Assembly (NCBI GenBank): GCA_035293985.1
Contig: DATGLS010000045.1
Location: 62,001-126,000, forward strand
Direction: 5' to 3'
Length of the DNA stretch: 64,000 nt
Origin: JAVDCA01 sp035293985
Lineage (GTDB): Bacteria > Pseudomonadota > Alphaproteobacteria > Rhizobiales > Xanthobacteraceae
Made by a program: the position numbers and the translations under genes. Under the pieces are notes generated by a model. That model made no database searches. It saw nothing but the letters and a program-made list of their open reading frames with translations, and was not told the origin of the DNA. Below are positions 50,821 to 59,750 of the stretch, one piece after another; the stretch's first letter is position 1, and each line of letters begins with the position of its first letter.

Positions 50821-51252
50821 ATGACGCGCTTTGCTTTCGTCGTTTTCGTGCTGGTCGGGCTCGCCGCCCCGGCGTTCGCGCAAGAGGTGACCGGCGTGTG
50901 GCTCAACAACAGCGGCGATGCGCATATCCGCATTGCCAAGTGCGGTGCGAGCCTGTGCGGCACGATCGTCTGGCTCAAGGATCCGATCGATCCGGCAACC
51001 GGGCGACCGGTCACCGACAAGAAGAATCCCGATGCCGCCAAGCGCACGCGGCCGCTCCTCGGCATCGAGGTCGCGATCGGCTTCGTGCCCTCGCGCGACG
51101 AGCCCGGCAAATATGTCGGCCATTTCTACAACGCCGAGGACGGCGGCATCTATAACGGCTCGATGAGGCCGGCGAACGCCGACACGCTGCGCGTCGAAGG
51201 CTGCCTCTTGATGTTCTGCCAGACCCAGACCTGGACGCGGATATCGCACTGA
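50821..51252 (+). CDS. DUF2147 family exported protein
   Basis: 143 residues. Signal peptide MTRFAFVVFVLVGLAAPAFAQ, then the DUF2147 core: EVTGVWLNNSGDAHIRIAKCG, LCGTIVWLKDP, YVGHFYNAEDGGIYNGSM and VEGCLLMFCQTQTWTR. Family is a small beta-barrel of unknown function, common in Rhizobiales periplasms. The pairs of Cys are consistent with disulfides. Confidence 0.92.
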   Translation: MTRFAFVVFVLVGLAAPAFAQEVTGVWLNNSGDAHIRIAKCGASLCGTIVWLKDPIDPATGRPVTDKKNPDAAKRTRPLLGIEVAIGFVPSRDEPGKYVGHFYNAEDGGIYNGSMRPANADTLRVEGCLLMFCQTQTWTRISH

Positions 51253-51313
51253 GCCATTCAACGGCACTGCCGCGCGCCGATATCGCGAGAAGGTGCACGC
51301 AGGCGCGGTCGCT

Positions 51314-51490
51314 ACCCTCCCGCCCGTTGGCGGGCAGGGTCGAGCGAAGCGGCGAAGCCGCTGAGCGAGGGGTTGGGCGCCTACGCTTGCTCGGAATCTG
51401 CGGGTAGGCGGCCTGAACGCTCGCGCCGAGCAAGCGGCGCCCCACCCCTAGCCCCTCCCCGCCGCTCGCTTCGCTCGCGGGGGGAGGGGA
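51314..51490. repeat. Family-B repeat, inverted orientation, inside a 370-bp gene-free gap
   Basis: Begins TACCCTCCCGCCCGTTGGCGGG and ends CCCCGCCGCTCGCTTCGC...GGGGAGGGG, the reverse of 15931-16102. The rest of 51253-51622 contains no recognised gene. Confidence 0.78.
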
Positions 51491-51622
51491 ACGGCCCATT
51501 CAGCGGTTGTTCACATCCCACATGGAATACGGAATCGACCCCAGCGGTATTTTGCGAAAGAATACCGGCGGGGAAACGAGAAGCCTTCGCCAACGAGGGC
51601 CAGGCGAAACGGGGCTAGGGGC

Positions 51623-53476
51623 ATGCTGCGCGGCGTCGCGACGGTTGCGGCGGTCTCATTGCTATGCGCGATGGGCCGGGTCACGGCTGGCGAGATGCAG
51701 CCGCCGCACATCACGCGGGTCGCCGTCGACTGGGCGGCGGCCACCGAGCAGCTCGGGCCCGTCGTCGTCGCGCGCGCGGTCCATGCCTCGACCGCAGCGC
51801 CGGCGCACGCCACCGCACTCGATGAGCTCAACGCGGCGGTTGCGGCCCGCCTGCCCGGCGTCGCCCGCAGTCCCGTCCCGGTGCTGCTGCCGTTCGACGT
51901 CGACGGCTACTTGCGTGATCGCAGCCAAGGCGGGCCCGCGCAAAATGTTGCACAAAATGTTGCGCAGATTGGTGCACCGCCATCGCCGACGCCGCCGCCG
52001 CGGTCGATCGCGCCACCGCGCACCATGGTGTTGAACGCGGTCCTGAACGCGATCGATCCGAGCCGCGATCCCGATGACGCACGCTTTTTCGGCTTCGGCC
52101 ATCCGGCCTTCTTCGATGCCGGCCCCGCCGGCTACGACGCCACGTTCCGTTTCTCCCTCGCCACCATCCCGGAGCTCGCCGACGTCCATTTCGGCGGCAC
52201 CGCCGATGTGGCGATCTCCGCCTCGCAGCTCATCTACGATGTCCCCGTGCCGCTCGCCGAGGAGGGCGCGAGCGTCCCCGCGCTCGAGGCGGATTTTCCC
52301 GGCATCCGCCGCAGCCTGGTCGAGGACTACCTGCGCTATACCTTCGTGCGCTACGGCGTGCCCTACGTGGTCTCGATCGATTGCTTCGACTCGGCCTACG
52401 GGCGCCATCACATGATGGCGTGCCGCGATGCCGACCGCGTGATCCAGCTCTTCCTGCACAAGCTGCGCATCGCCGGCGGCGCCCCGCACGCGCGGTCGGC
52501 ACCGTCGATGCCGCCCGCGCTCGATCGCCCCGCCGCGCCCTCGCCGACCTTCTCGTATTACGCGGCCGGCCGCCTCGCGCCCAACACCGGCTATCGCGGC
52601 CATGGCGGCAGCGCCGACGACACGGTCTACGCCAACATCCGCTTCCCGATCGCCGAGGCGCCCGCCTTCGCGAACACGCAGTTCTTCGCGCGCCGCGTCG
52701 CCGGCGGCATCCACGCCTATCCGTGGCGCGACAATTTCTGCGAAAGCCGCTCGTTCTATCTCAGCCAGTGCCCGGGCGGCATGGGCCACCAGGGCCAGGA
52801 CATCGGCGCCGCCGACTGCAACAGCGCGAGCCTCGGCGACGACCGCTGCAGCGAGCACCGCAACGACGTGATCGCGGTGCGCGACGGCGCGATCCTGCGC
52901 GCCCCGGGCCAGGAGGCCGTGTGGCTCTTCGTCAACACCGAGAGCGAGCACATCCGCTTCCGCTACCTGCACATGCGGCCGAAGCTGCTCGACGCGGCCG
53001 CCGTGTTCAGCGGCCGCACCGTCAAGGCGGGCGAGCTCATCGGTCAGGTCGGCAACTACAGCGGCCACGAGAACGGCACCTCGTACCACTTGCATTTCGA
53101 CGTCCAGGTGCCGACCCGCTGGGGCTGGATCTACGTCAATCCCTACATGACGCTGGTGTCAGCCTACGAGCGGCTGATCGGCGGCCGCGGCACGCAAGTC
53201 TCCGACGATTTGCTGGCGAGCGCCGCGACCACGCTCAACGACGCCGCGGCGCCGCGCACCGTCACGATCGCGTCGATCCGCGACGCGATCTTCGGCCCCG
53301 GCGCCGCGCGCGTGTCTCTCGACGCCCCGCGCGCGCACTGGCGCCACCGCGTCGCCGCCGCCCCGCGCTGCGGCCGCCACTGGCGTGGCTGTGGCCTCCA
53401 CATCGCCGGCGTGCGTCACGTCCACGGCTTGCGCGCCCGCGCCGCCGTGTGGCGCTATCGCCGCCATCACGGGTGA
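51623..53476 (+). CDS. M23-family peptidase-like protein
   Basis: 617 residues with a signal peptide (MLRGVATVAAVSLLCAMGRV). The N-terminal ~300 residues are not recognised. The zinc-peptidase elements are GHQGQDIGA (His/Asp, near residue 390) and YHLHFDVQV (H-x-H, near 490), with RFRYLHMRP and GQVGNYSGHENGTSYHLHF between, as in LytM/NlpD-type endopeptidases. It may trim peptidoglycan cross-links in the periplasm. The last ~65 residues are Arg/His/Trp-rich (HWRHRVAAAP, WRYRRHHG) and look out of frame, so a 3' frameshift is possible. Followed by a lytic transglycosylase gene. Confidence 0.82.
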   Translation: MLRGVATVAAVSLLCAMGRVTAGEMQPPHITRVAVDWAAATEQLGPVVVARAVHASTAAPAHATALDELNAAVAARLPGVARSPVPVLLPFDVDGYLRDRSQGGPAQNVAQNVAQIGAPPSPTPPPRSIAPPRTMVLNAVLNAIDPSRDPDDARFFGFGHPAFFDAGPAGYDATFRFSLATIPELADVHFGGTADVAISASQLIYDVPVPLAEEGASVPALEADFPGIRRSLVEDYLRYTFVRYGVPYVVSIDCFDSAYGRHHMMACRDADRVIQLFLHKLRIAGGAPHARSAPSMPPALDRPAAPSPTFSYYAAGRLAPNTGYRGHGGSADDTVYANIRFPIAEAPAFANTQFFARRVAGGIHAYPWRDNFCESRSFYLSQCPGGMGHQGQDIGAADCNSASLGDDRCSEHRNDVIAVRDGAILRAPGQEAVWLFVNTESEHIRFRYLHMRPKLLDAAAVFSGRTVKAGELIGQVGNYSGHENGTSYHLHFDVQVPTRWGWIYVNPYMTLVSAYERLIGGRGTQVSDDLLASAATTLNDAAAPRTVTIASIRDAIFGPGAARVSLDAPRAHWRHRVAAAPRCGRHWRGCGLHIAGVRHVHGLRARAAVWRYRRHHG

Positions 53477-53488
53477 CGCCGCCATCAG

Positions 53489-53590
53489 CTGGGCAAGGCG
53501 CATCGCCCGGCCTCACCGCCTGGGCAAAATCGCCGAAAGCGCCTCGCCCACGCGGACCGGCGGCGCACGGGGATTTTGTGCACCCTACGG
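53489..53590. repeat. Family-A REP-like repeat (degenerate)
   Basis: CTGGGCAAGGCGCATCGCCC, CTGGGCAAAATCGCCGAAAG and GATTTTGTGCACCCTACGG. It lies between the M23 and lytic transglycosylase genes. Confidence 0.7.
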
Positions 53591-53640
53591 CTCCCCCTCG
53601 CCGCATTGCCAACACGCTTGGCGCGCAGTTTGATGCGCGC

Positions 53641-54861
53641 ATGCCCGAGAATCACCTGAACCGCCGCGCGTTCCTCGCTGCAGCCGTCACGACGCCGCTG
53701 CTGCTCTCTCCACGCGCGCGCGCCGAATCCTCGTTCGAGCGCTGGGTCGCCGCCTTCCGGCCGCGCGCGCTCGCCCGTGGCGTCTCGGCCGCGACCTACG
53801 ACCGCGTCATGACCGGCCTCAAACCCGACACGCATGGGCTCGCCGCGATCCACAGCCAGGACGAGTTCCGCGAGCAGCTCTGGCAGTACCTCAACCGCCG
53901 CGTCTCCGACTGGCGCATCATCACGGGCAAGGAGCGCGCCAGGCAATATGCCGACCTGCTCGGGCGTATCGAGCGCGATTTCGGCGTCGACCGCTACATC
54001 ATGCTGGCGCTGTGGGGCGTCGAGTCGAGCTACGGCGACGTCGTCACCAACCCGAAATACATGCGCCCGGTCTTTCCCTCGCTCGCCGCCCTCGCCTACG
54101 AGGAGCCGCGCCGGCGCGCCTACTGGGAGGCCGAGCTCATCAACGCGCTGATCATCGTCGAGCGCGGCTGGGCGAAACCCGACGAGATGATCGGCTCGTG
54201 GGCCGGTGCCATGGGCCACACCCAGTGGATGCCCGAGGTGTGGCTGCATGTCGGCGTCGACTACGATCACAATGGCCGCCCCTTCCCGTACGGCCCGCCC
54301 GACGACGCGCTCGCCGGCACCGCGAAGTTTCTTCTCGAGCGCGGCAAGTATCGCCGCGGAGAGGCGTGGGGCTGCGAGGTCAAGCTCGCCGCCGGCGCCG
54401 ACGCCGGCGAGGGCGGCGCGCGCACCTATGCGCAGTGGCACGAGCGCGGCGTCGTGCGCGCCGACGGCCGCCCGTTCGATCGGCCGGGCGATCACGCCCA
54501 TCTCACCCGCCCGGTGCCCGGCGGCCCCGCCTTCCTGCTCGGCCAGAATTTTGCGGCGGTGAAATCCTACAACCCCGCCTTCAGCTACGCGCTCGCGGTC
54601 TGCCACCTCGGCGACCGCATCGCCGGCGCCGGCCCGTTCGTGCAGCCGTTCCCGAATTCCGAGCGCCTGCCGACGCTCGCCGAGGTGCAGGAGATCCAGC
54701 GCCGCCTCACCGCCCTCGGCTACGACACCGACGGCACCGACGGCCGCGTCGGCCGCGACACCATGCGCGCCGTCGCGGCGTATCAGAAGAAGATCGGCAT
54801 GCAGCCCGCCGACGGCTACGCCGGCGTGAAGCTGCTGGCACGGCTGCGACAGGGCTCGTAG
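53641..54861 (+). CDS. Lytic murein transglycosylase (MltB-type, SLT_2) with peptidoglycan-binding domain
   Basis: 406 residues from the ATG at 53641. Signal MPENHLNRRAFLAAAVTTPL has a twin-Arg pair and ends ARAE. The SLT_2 catalytic domain has the Glu in LALWGVESSYGDV, and GSWAGAMGHTQWMPEVWL and GQNFAAVKSYNPAFSYALAV. The C-terminal peptidoglycan-binding_1 domain is EVQEIQRRLTALGYDTDGTD...AVAAYQKKIGM. It cleaves glycan strands to 1,6-anhydro ends. The TAG stop (54859-54861) is the start of a family-A repeat. Confidence 0.94.
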   Translation: MPENHLNRRAFLAAAVTTPLLLSPRARAESSFERWVAAFRPRALARGVSAATYDRVMTGLKPDTHGLAAIHSQDEFREQLWQYLNRRVSDWRIITGKERARQYADLLGRIERDFGVDRYIMLALWGVESSYGDVVTNPKYMRPVFPSLAALAYEEPRRRAYWEAELINALIIVERGWAKPDEMIGSWAGAMGHTQWMPEVWLHVGVDYDHNGRPFPYGPPDDALAGTAKFLLERGKYRRGEAWGCEVKLAAGADAGEGGARTYAQWHERGVVRADGRPFDRPGDHAHLTRPVPGGPAFLLGQNFAAVKSYNPAFSYALAVCHLGDRIAGAGPFVQPFPNSERLPTLAEVQEIQRRLTALGYDTDGTDGRVGRDTMRAVAAYQKKIGMQPADGYAGVKLLARLRQGS

Positions 54862-54985
54862 GGTGGGCAAAATCGCCGTGCGATATCACTATCACCTCGC
54901 ACGAAGCCCGACGGCGATTTTGCCCACGCGCCGATCTCGCCGTAATCCGCGTGGGCGGCGGCAAGAGCCGCCGCCCACGCTACGC
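54859..54985. repeat. Family-A REP-like repeat, left flank of RAYT
   Basis: GTAGGGTGGGCAAAATCGCCG ... GGCGATTTTGCCCACGC, then GCGTGGGCGGCGGCAAGAGCC ... GCCGCCCACGCTACGC. It ends 23 nt before the RAYT start. Confidence 0.88.
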
Positions 54986-55007
54986 AGAAACCTGATACTA
55001 TCGCGCC

Positions 55008-55537
55008 ATGTCGCGATATCGACGAGCGAATATCAAAGGCGGCACCTTTTTCTTCACCGTAACGCTTGCCAATCGTTCGAGCGATCTGCTCGTCCGCCAC
55101 GTCGATCACCTGCGCAGAGCCTATGAGGAGTCGCGCAGTCTCTATCCATTCAAAACTGTTGCGATCTGTATCCTGCCCGATCACTTGCACGCTATCTGGA
55201 CGCTGCCTTCCGAGGATGCCAACTTTCCGCTGCGCTGGAGCCTCATCAAAAGCAAGTTCTCCCGCGCCCCGCCTATCGCCCCGGAAAGAGCTGCGAGCAA
55301 GATTGCCCGGCGCGACGGGGAATCTGGCAACGTCGCTACCGGGAACACGCCATCCGCGATGAGACCGATCTGACGCGCCACATCGATTACATCCATTTCA
55401 ATCCCGTGAAACATGGTTACGTACCACGCGTGCGCGACTGGCCGCACAGCAGCTTCAACCGATACGTTGAGCGCGGTGCTCTGCCCGCCGATTGGGGCGG
55501 CGACATGCGGGAAATCAGCGGAACATTCGGCGAGTAG
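55008..55537 (+). pseudogene. REP-associated tyrosine transposase (RAYT, Y1-transposase family), frameshifted
   Basis: The frame from ATG 55008 reads MSRYRRANIKGGTFFFTVTL... with the HUH-type metal site PDHLHAIW (H59-L-H61). It then shifts near the GGGG run at 55317-55320. In the next frame the protein continues RRGIWQRRYREHAIRDETDL, then HIDYIHFNPVKHG (the conserved Tyr/NPVKHG region) and ends at TAG 55535-55537. Adding one G to that run restores a normal ~176-residue RAYT. As read, the HUH site and the Tyr region are in separate frames. RAYTs mobilise REP palindromes; family-A repeats flank it closely on both sides. A sequencing or assembly error in the G run cannot be excluded. Confidence 0.88.
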
Positions 55538-55545
55538 GCCGATGG

Positions 55546-55680
55546 CGTAGGGTGGGCAAAATCGCGTCCGATCCCTATCCTCTTGCTCAGGAGGGGCTGG
55601 GCGATTTTGCCCACCCGGGCTTGCGACGGCGACCAGTCCCGCGTGGGCGACGGCGAAGAGGCCGTCGCCCACCCTACGGC
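55546..55680. repeat. Family-A REP-like repeat, right flank of RAYT
   Basis: GTAGGGTGGGCAAAATCGCGTC ... GGGCGATTTTGCCCACCC, then GCGTGGGCGACGGCGAAGAGG ... CCGTCGCCCACCCTACGG. Layout mirrors the left flank. Confidence 0.88.
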
Positions 55681-55704
55681 TCTTGCTCAGAGGAACCCCC
55701 CCTC

Positions 55705-56481
55705 ATGTCCTGGCGCGATCAAGTCGCAGTGGTGACCGGCGCGGGCCGCGGGCTCGGGCGCGCGGCGGCGAAATTGCTGGCGCAGCGCGGCGCCGCGGTC
55801 TGCGTCGACTATGCGGCGCGGGCGGATGCGGCCGACGCGCTCGTCGCCGAGATCACGGCGGCCGGCGGCCGCGCGATCGCGGCCAAGGCCGATGTCGCCG
55901 ATGCCGGCGCGGTCGACGCCATGGTGGCGCGCGCCGAGAAGGAGCTCGGTCCCGTCACCATCCTGGTCAACAATGCGGGCGTCGCCTGGCAGGCGACGCT
56001 CGACAACTACGACCCCGAAGCGTTCGACCGCATGCGCCGCATCAATGTCGACGGCGTGATCCATGCCACGCGCGCCGTCGCCCCTTCGATGCGCGCGCGC
56101 CGCTACGGCCGCATCGTCAATGTGAGCTCGATCGCCGCCATCGGCACCGCGCTCTCCGGCAACGCCTTCTACGCCGCGACCAAGGCCGAGGTGACGATCC
56201 TCACCAAGCGCTTCGCGCTCGAGCTCGGCCCCCACGGCATCACGGTCAACGCCGTCGCGCCCGGCTTCGTGCGCACCGACATGACCCAAGGCGGCCGCGG
56301 CGCCGCCGACTGGGCCGGCACCGAGAAGAGCATGGCCTCCCGCACCATGCTGGGCCGCATCGGCGAGCCGGAGGACATCGCCAACGCGATCGCGTTCCTG
56401 GCCGCGCCGGAGTCGGGCTGGATCACGGCCCAGCTGCTGACGGTCGATGGCGGGCGGATCGATTACATCGGACACGCGTAG
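55705..56481 (+). CDS. SDR family oxidoreductase (3-oxoacyl-ACP reductase-like)
   Basis: 258 residues from the ATG at 55705 (AGAGGAA upstream). Classical SDR: cofactor site VTGAGRGLGRAAAK (residues ~10-23), NNAGVAW, catalytic Ser in NVSSIAAIG, Y-A-A-T-K catalytic pair and NAVAPGFVRTDMT. It is an NAD(P)H-dependent ketone/alcohol reductase; FabG-like, but isolated from fatty acid genes, so substrate is open. Confidence 0.92.
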   Translation: MSWRDQVAVVTGAGRGLGRAAAKLLAQRGAAVCVDYAARADAADALVAEITAAGGRAIAAKADVADAGAVDAMVARAEKELGPVTILVNNAGVAWQATLDNYDPEAFDRMRRINVDGVIHATRAVAPSMRARRYGRIVNVSSIAAIGTALSGNAFYAATKAEVTILTKRFALELGPHGITVNAVAPGFVRTDMTQGGRGAADWAGTEKSMASRTMLGRIGEPEDIANAIAFLAAPESGWITAQLLTVDGGRIDYIGHA

Positions 56482-56483
56482 GC

Positions 56484-56516
56484 GTGGATGCCCGGCTTTT
56501 GCCGGGCATGACGCGT
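56484..56516. terminator. Perfect hairpin between convergent genes (family E)
   Basis: ATGCCCGGC (56488-56496), loop TTTT, GCCGGGCAT (56501-56509), in the 37-bp gap between the SDR gene and the D-threonine-aldolase-like gene. It is likely to end both transcripts although no U-tract follows; it also belongs to repeat family E. Confidence 0.6.
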
Positions 56517-56518
56517 CA

Positions 56519-57619
56519 TCATCGCCTCGCCCCGAGCTGCGCGCGCCACTCCCACGTCCCGTCCATCCGGCGCACCAGCGCGCGCTCGTAGAGATAGGCC
56601 GCCGTGCACGCGTGCCGCGGCACCAGGGCGACGCGCTCACCGACGCGCAGGCGATCGCTCGCCACCACCACGTGCTCCTCGTTCATGAACTGGATCGGCA
56701 ACTTGCTCCCACTTGCGCCCGCGAAGCGCTCCTTCATCGGCTTGTCGGGCGAGATCGCCTTGGCGCCGGCATCGAGGGTCGCGGTGCCGGCATGCGTCGA
56801 GATCACGGTCGCGACCACGTAGCCGGCGATGCGCCAGTCGAGATCGGCGAGATCGCTCGCATGCTCCGCGCTCGAATACGTGAAACTGCCGGGCGAGACG
56901 AAGCGCACCAGGTCCGACGGCCACAGGTTGAACGAGTAGCTGCCGCCCGCGATCACGTCGCCGCCGAGCTCCGCGGCGGCGATGAGGTCGCGCAGCCGCG
57001 CCGCGATCTCATCGACCCGGCGCGCGCGCACCAATCTGTCGGCATCGTGGATGTGCCCGTCATAGACGTGCCAGCCGTCGAACCGGCCCGCGGCCGCGAC
57101 GGCGCGCGCAAGCTCGATCGCGGCCGGCCCGATCGCGATTCCGGTGCGCCCGAGCCCGGGGTCGAGATCGACCCGCAGCCGCACGTTGGCGGCGGAGGCG
57201 GACGCGAGCTCGGCGGTCCATGCCGCGAGCCCCGCGGATGAATCGACCATCCCGGTGAGCTTCGCGCCCGGATGCGCCGCCGCGGCGCGGATCGCCCGCG
57301 CGATCGCGGCGCGGTTCACGGTCGGATAAGCCCACGCCACGTGCGGCGCGCCCGCCGCGAGCGCCATCTCGATTTCGGCCGGCGTCGCGCATTTGAAGCC
57401 CGCGACCCCGCGCGCGGTCATCGCTTCGACGAGCCACGGCGCCCGGTGCGTCTTGATGTGCGGCATCAGCCGCCCCATCCCGCCCGCCGCTGCCGCGGTG
57501 CGCGCGAGATTGTGCATCACCGCATCCTCGAGGATGACGAACGATGGCGTCTCCATCGCGAGCGGCGGAATGGGGAGGGTGTCATCCGCGGTGCGCGGCT
57601 CTTTCACGACGTCCAGCAT
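56519..57619 (-). CDS. D-threonine aldolase / D-serine dehydratase-like PLP enzyme
   Basis: 366 residues from the ATG at 57619 with AGGAGG ~6 nt upstream. N-terminal alanine-racemase-fold barrel: the PLP Lys is in RLMPHIKTHRAPWL, followed by GFKCATPAEIEMALAAG and LRVDLDPGLGRTGI. The C-terminal DSD1-type domain has the metal-site pattern H-A-C in PRHACTAAYLY, and NEEHVVVA. It would cleave D-threo-beta-hydroxy amino acids or dehydrate D-serine, needing a divalent metal. Divergent from the peptide-transporter operon, perhaps linking it to D-amino acid or peptide use (inference). Confidence 0.9.
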   Translation of the reverse strand: MLDVVKEPRTADDTLPIPPLAMETPSFVILEDAVMHNLARTAAAAGGMGRLMPHIKTHRAPWLVEAMTARGVAGFKCATPAEIEMALAAGAPHVAWAYPTVNRAAIARAIRAAAAHPGAKLTGMVDSSAGLAAWTAELASASAANVRLRVDLDPGLGRTGIAIGPAAIELARAVAAAGRFDGWHVYDGHIHDADRLVRARRVDEIAARLRDLIAAAELGGDVIAGGSYSFNLWPSDLVRFVSPGSFTYSSAEHASDLADLDWRIAGYVVATVISTHAGTATLDAGAKAISPDKPMKERFAGASGSKLPIQFMNEEHVVVASDRLRVGERVALVPRHACTAAYLYERALVRRMDGTWEWRAQLGARR

Positions 57620-57696
57620 TCGCGCCTCCTTCGCTTGCACGAGCACAGCCGCGATTTTGCCCCTGCGGCGATCACGGCGCAATGCGCGCTCCTCTT

Positions 57697-57762
57697 CACC
57701 CTCCCCTGCAGGGCCCTGCAGGGCCCTGCAGTGCCCCTTCAGGGGAGGGTGAAGGACGGCTA
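57697..57762. repeat. Family-C repeat with CCCTGCAGGG tandem core
   Basis: CACCCTCCCCTGCAGGGCC followed by two more GCAGGGCCCT-like units and TTCAGGGGAGGGTGAAGG. It lies 12 nt before the first binding-protein gene of the peptide operon. Confidence 0.8.
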
Positions 57763-57773
57763 AGCTCGTCCCC

Positions 57774-59390
57774 ATGCATCGCCCCGTGAACCGACGCACC
57801 GTGCTCGCGCTCTCGGCCGGCGCGCTGGCGGCATCCCGCCTCGCGGCGCCGGCGATCGCGCAAGGCGCCGACGCGCGCACGCTGCGTTTCGTGCCGCAGG
57901 CGAACCTCGCCAATTTCGATCCGATCTGGGGCACCCAGTTCGTGGTGCGCAACGCCGCCGCGCTGGTGTGGGACACATTATATGGCTTCGACCAGCACCT
58001 GGTGCCGCGCCGCCAGATGGTCGAGGCCGAGGAGACCTCGCCCGACGGCCTCGTGTGGACGTTCCGCCTGCGTCCCGGCCTCGAATTCCACGACGGCGAG
58101 CCGGTGCGGGCCCGCGACTGCGTCGCGAGCCTCGCGCGCTGGGCGGTGCGCGATTCCATGGGCCAGATGGTGCGCGAGATCCAACAGGAGCTCGTCGCGC
58201 TCGACGACCGCACCTTCAAGTGGGTGCTCAGGAAACCCTACCCGCGCCTGCTCACCGCGCTCGGCAAGAACAGCCCGCCGATGCCGTTCATCATGCCGGA
58301 GCGCATCGCCAAGACCGATCCCTACAAGCAGATCTCCGACTACATCGGCTCCGGCCCGATGCGCCTCGTGCGCGGCGAATGGGTGCCGGGCGCGAAAGCG
58401 GTGTTCGAGAAATTCCCCGGCTACGTGCCGCGCGACGAGCCGGTCTCCTGGCTCGCCGGCGGCAAGCGCATGCTGGTCGATCGCGTCGAGTGGGTCGTGA
58501 TGCCCGATCCCGCCACCTCCTCGGCGGCGCTGCAGCGCGGCGAGGTCGACTGGTGGGAGGATCCGATCCCCGATCTCGTGCCGCTGCTGCGCGGCCATCG
58601 CGACATCCGCGTCGACATCGCCGACCCGCTCGGCGACATCGGCACCTTCCGCATGAACTGGCTCCATCCACCCTTCGACGACGTGCGTGCCCGCCGGGCC
58701 ATCCTCACCGCGATGAGCCAGGCGGATTACATGCACGCGGTCGTCGGCGACGACGAGACGATGTGGAAGCCGCTGCCCGGCTACTTCACGCCGGGCACGC
58801 CCCTCTACAACGAGGACGGCGGCGAGATCCTCAAAGGCGCGCGCGATCTCGCCGCCGCGAGGAAGCTGCTCGCCGAAAGCGGCTATGCGGGCGAGCCGAT
58901 CACCTGCCTGATCTCGCAGGACGTCGCCAACAACAAGGCGATGGGCGACGTCACTGCCGATCTGCTCCGGCGGCTCGGCATGAACGTCGATTACGTCGCG
59001 ACCGACTGGGGCACGGTCGGCACGCGGCGCGCGCTCAAGACGCCGCCCGGCCGTGGTCCCGGCCATGGCGGCTGGCACATGTTCCACTCCTGGCACGCCG
59101 GCGCCGGCTGCGTGAACCCGGCGACCTACATCGGCCTGCGCGCGACCGGCGACAAGGCGTGGTTCGGCTGGCCGAAGGACGACACGACCGAGGCCGAGAT
59201 CGCGGCCTGGTTCGACGCGAAAACGCTCGCCGACGAGCAGGCCGCCGCCCGCCGCATCAACCGCGCCGCGCTCGATGCCGTGATCTTCGCGCCGACCGGC
59301 TTCTTCCTCGCCTACACGGCCTGGCGCCGCACCCTCACCGGCATCGCCAAGGGCCCGCTCCCCTTCTTCTGGAACGTCGCAAAAGGATGA
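57774..59390 (+). CDS. ABC transporter substrate-binding protein, family 5 (DppA/OppA-like), copy 1
   Basis: 538 residues. Twin-Arg signal N6-R-R-T-V-L-A-L, cleaved near APAIAQG. SBP_bac_5 pattern: TLRFVPQANLANFDPIWGTQ, AEETSPDGLVWTFRLRPGLEF, HDGEPVRARD, and GTFRMNWLHPPFDDVRARRA. Typical size for peptide/nickel/opine receptors. Full-length paralogue of the next gene. Tat export of such receptors is uncommon but seen in alphaproteobacteria. It feeds the permeases at 61.6-63.5 kb. Confidence 0.92.
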   Translation: MHRPVNRRTVLALSAGALAASRLAAPAIAQGADARTLRFVPQANLANFDPIWGTQFVVRNAAALVWDTLYGFDQHLVPRRQMVEAEETSPDGLVWTFRLRPGLEFHDGEPVRARDCVASLARWAVRDSMGQMVREIQQELVALDDRTFKWVLRKPYPRLLTALGKNSPPMPFIMPERIAKTDPYKQISDYIGSGPMRLVRGEWVPGAKAVFEKFPGYVPRDEPVSWLAGGKRMLVDRVEWVVMPDPATSSAALQRGEVDWWEDPIPDLVPLLRGHRDIRVDIADPLGDIGTFRMNWLHPPFDDVRARRAILTAMSQADYMHAVVGDDETMWKPLPGYFTPGTPLYNEDGGEILKGARDLAAARKLLAESGYAGEPITCLISQDVANNKAMGDVTADLLRRLGMNVDYVATDWGTVGTRRALKTPPGRGPGHGGWHMFHSWHAGAGCVNPATYIGLRATGDKAWFGWPKDDTTEAEIAAWFDAKTLADEQAAARRINRAALDAVIFAPTGFFLAYTAWRRTLTGIAKGPLPFFWNVAKG

Positions 59391-59399
59391 GGTGCGCTT

Positions 59400-59593
59400 C
59401 ACCCTCCCCTGCAGCGGCAGGGTCGGAATGCATTGCGCGAAGCGAAAAGCATTCCGGGGTGGGGTGATGCTGTTGCCGCTCTTCTCTTTCGCTGCCGTTC
59501 TTGCCTTCCATCGCGACCACCGCCACCCCACCCCGCCGCCGCGCTGACGCGGCGTCGACCCTCCCGCTGCAGGACCGCTGGAGGGGAGGGTAA
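59400..59593. repeat. Family-C repeat within a 360-bp gene-free gap
   Basis: CACCCTCCCCTGCAGCGGC, GGGGTGGGGTGATG, CCACCCCACCCCGCCGCCGCG and CGTCGACCCTCCCGCTGCAGG...GGAGGGGAGGGTA. Nearly the same layout as 61431-61591. The rest of 59391-59750 has no gene; the last 60 bp hold the leader of the next gene. Confidence 0.82.
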
Positions 59594-59750
59594 CGAGACG
59601 CACCTCTGGCACGGCCCTTGCTGACCACTCCCCCGGCGAAGACTGTGCTAGGCTGCGGCGGTGGGCACATCCCAACGAATAGGCAGAATGAGAAACCTTT
59701 AGGCACCAGCTCGTCGCGCGCAGAACGGGGAGCAAAGGGGAGATCGCGTC

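Noticed and set aside
52381..53640. Long in-frame extension upstream of the lytic transglycosylase
   Set aside because: Arg-rich shadow of the M23 gene; the real protein begins with a signal peptide at 53641.
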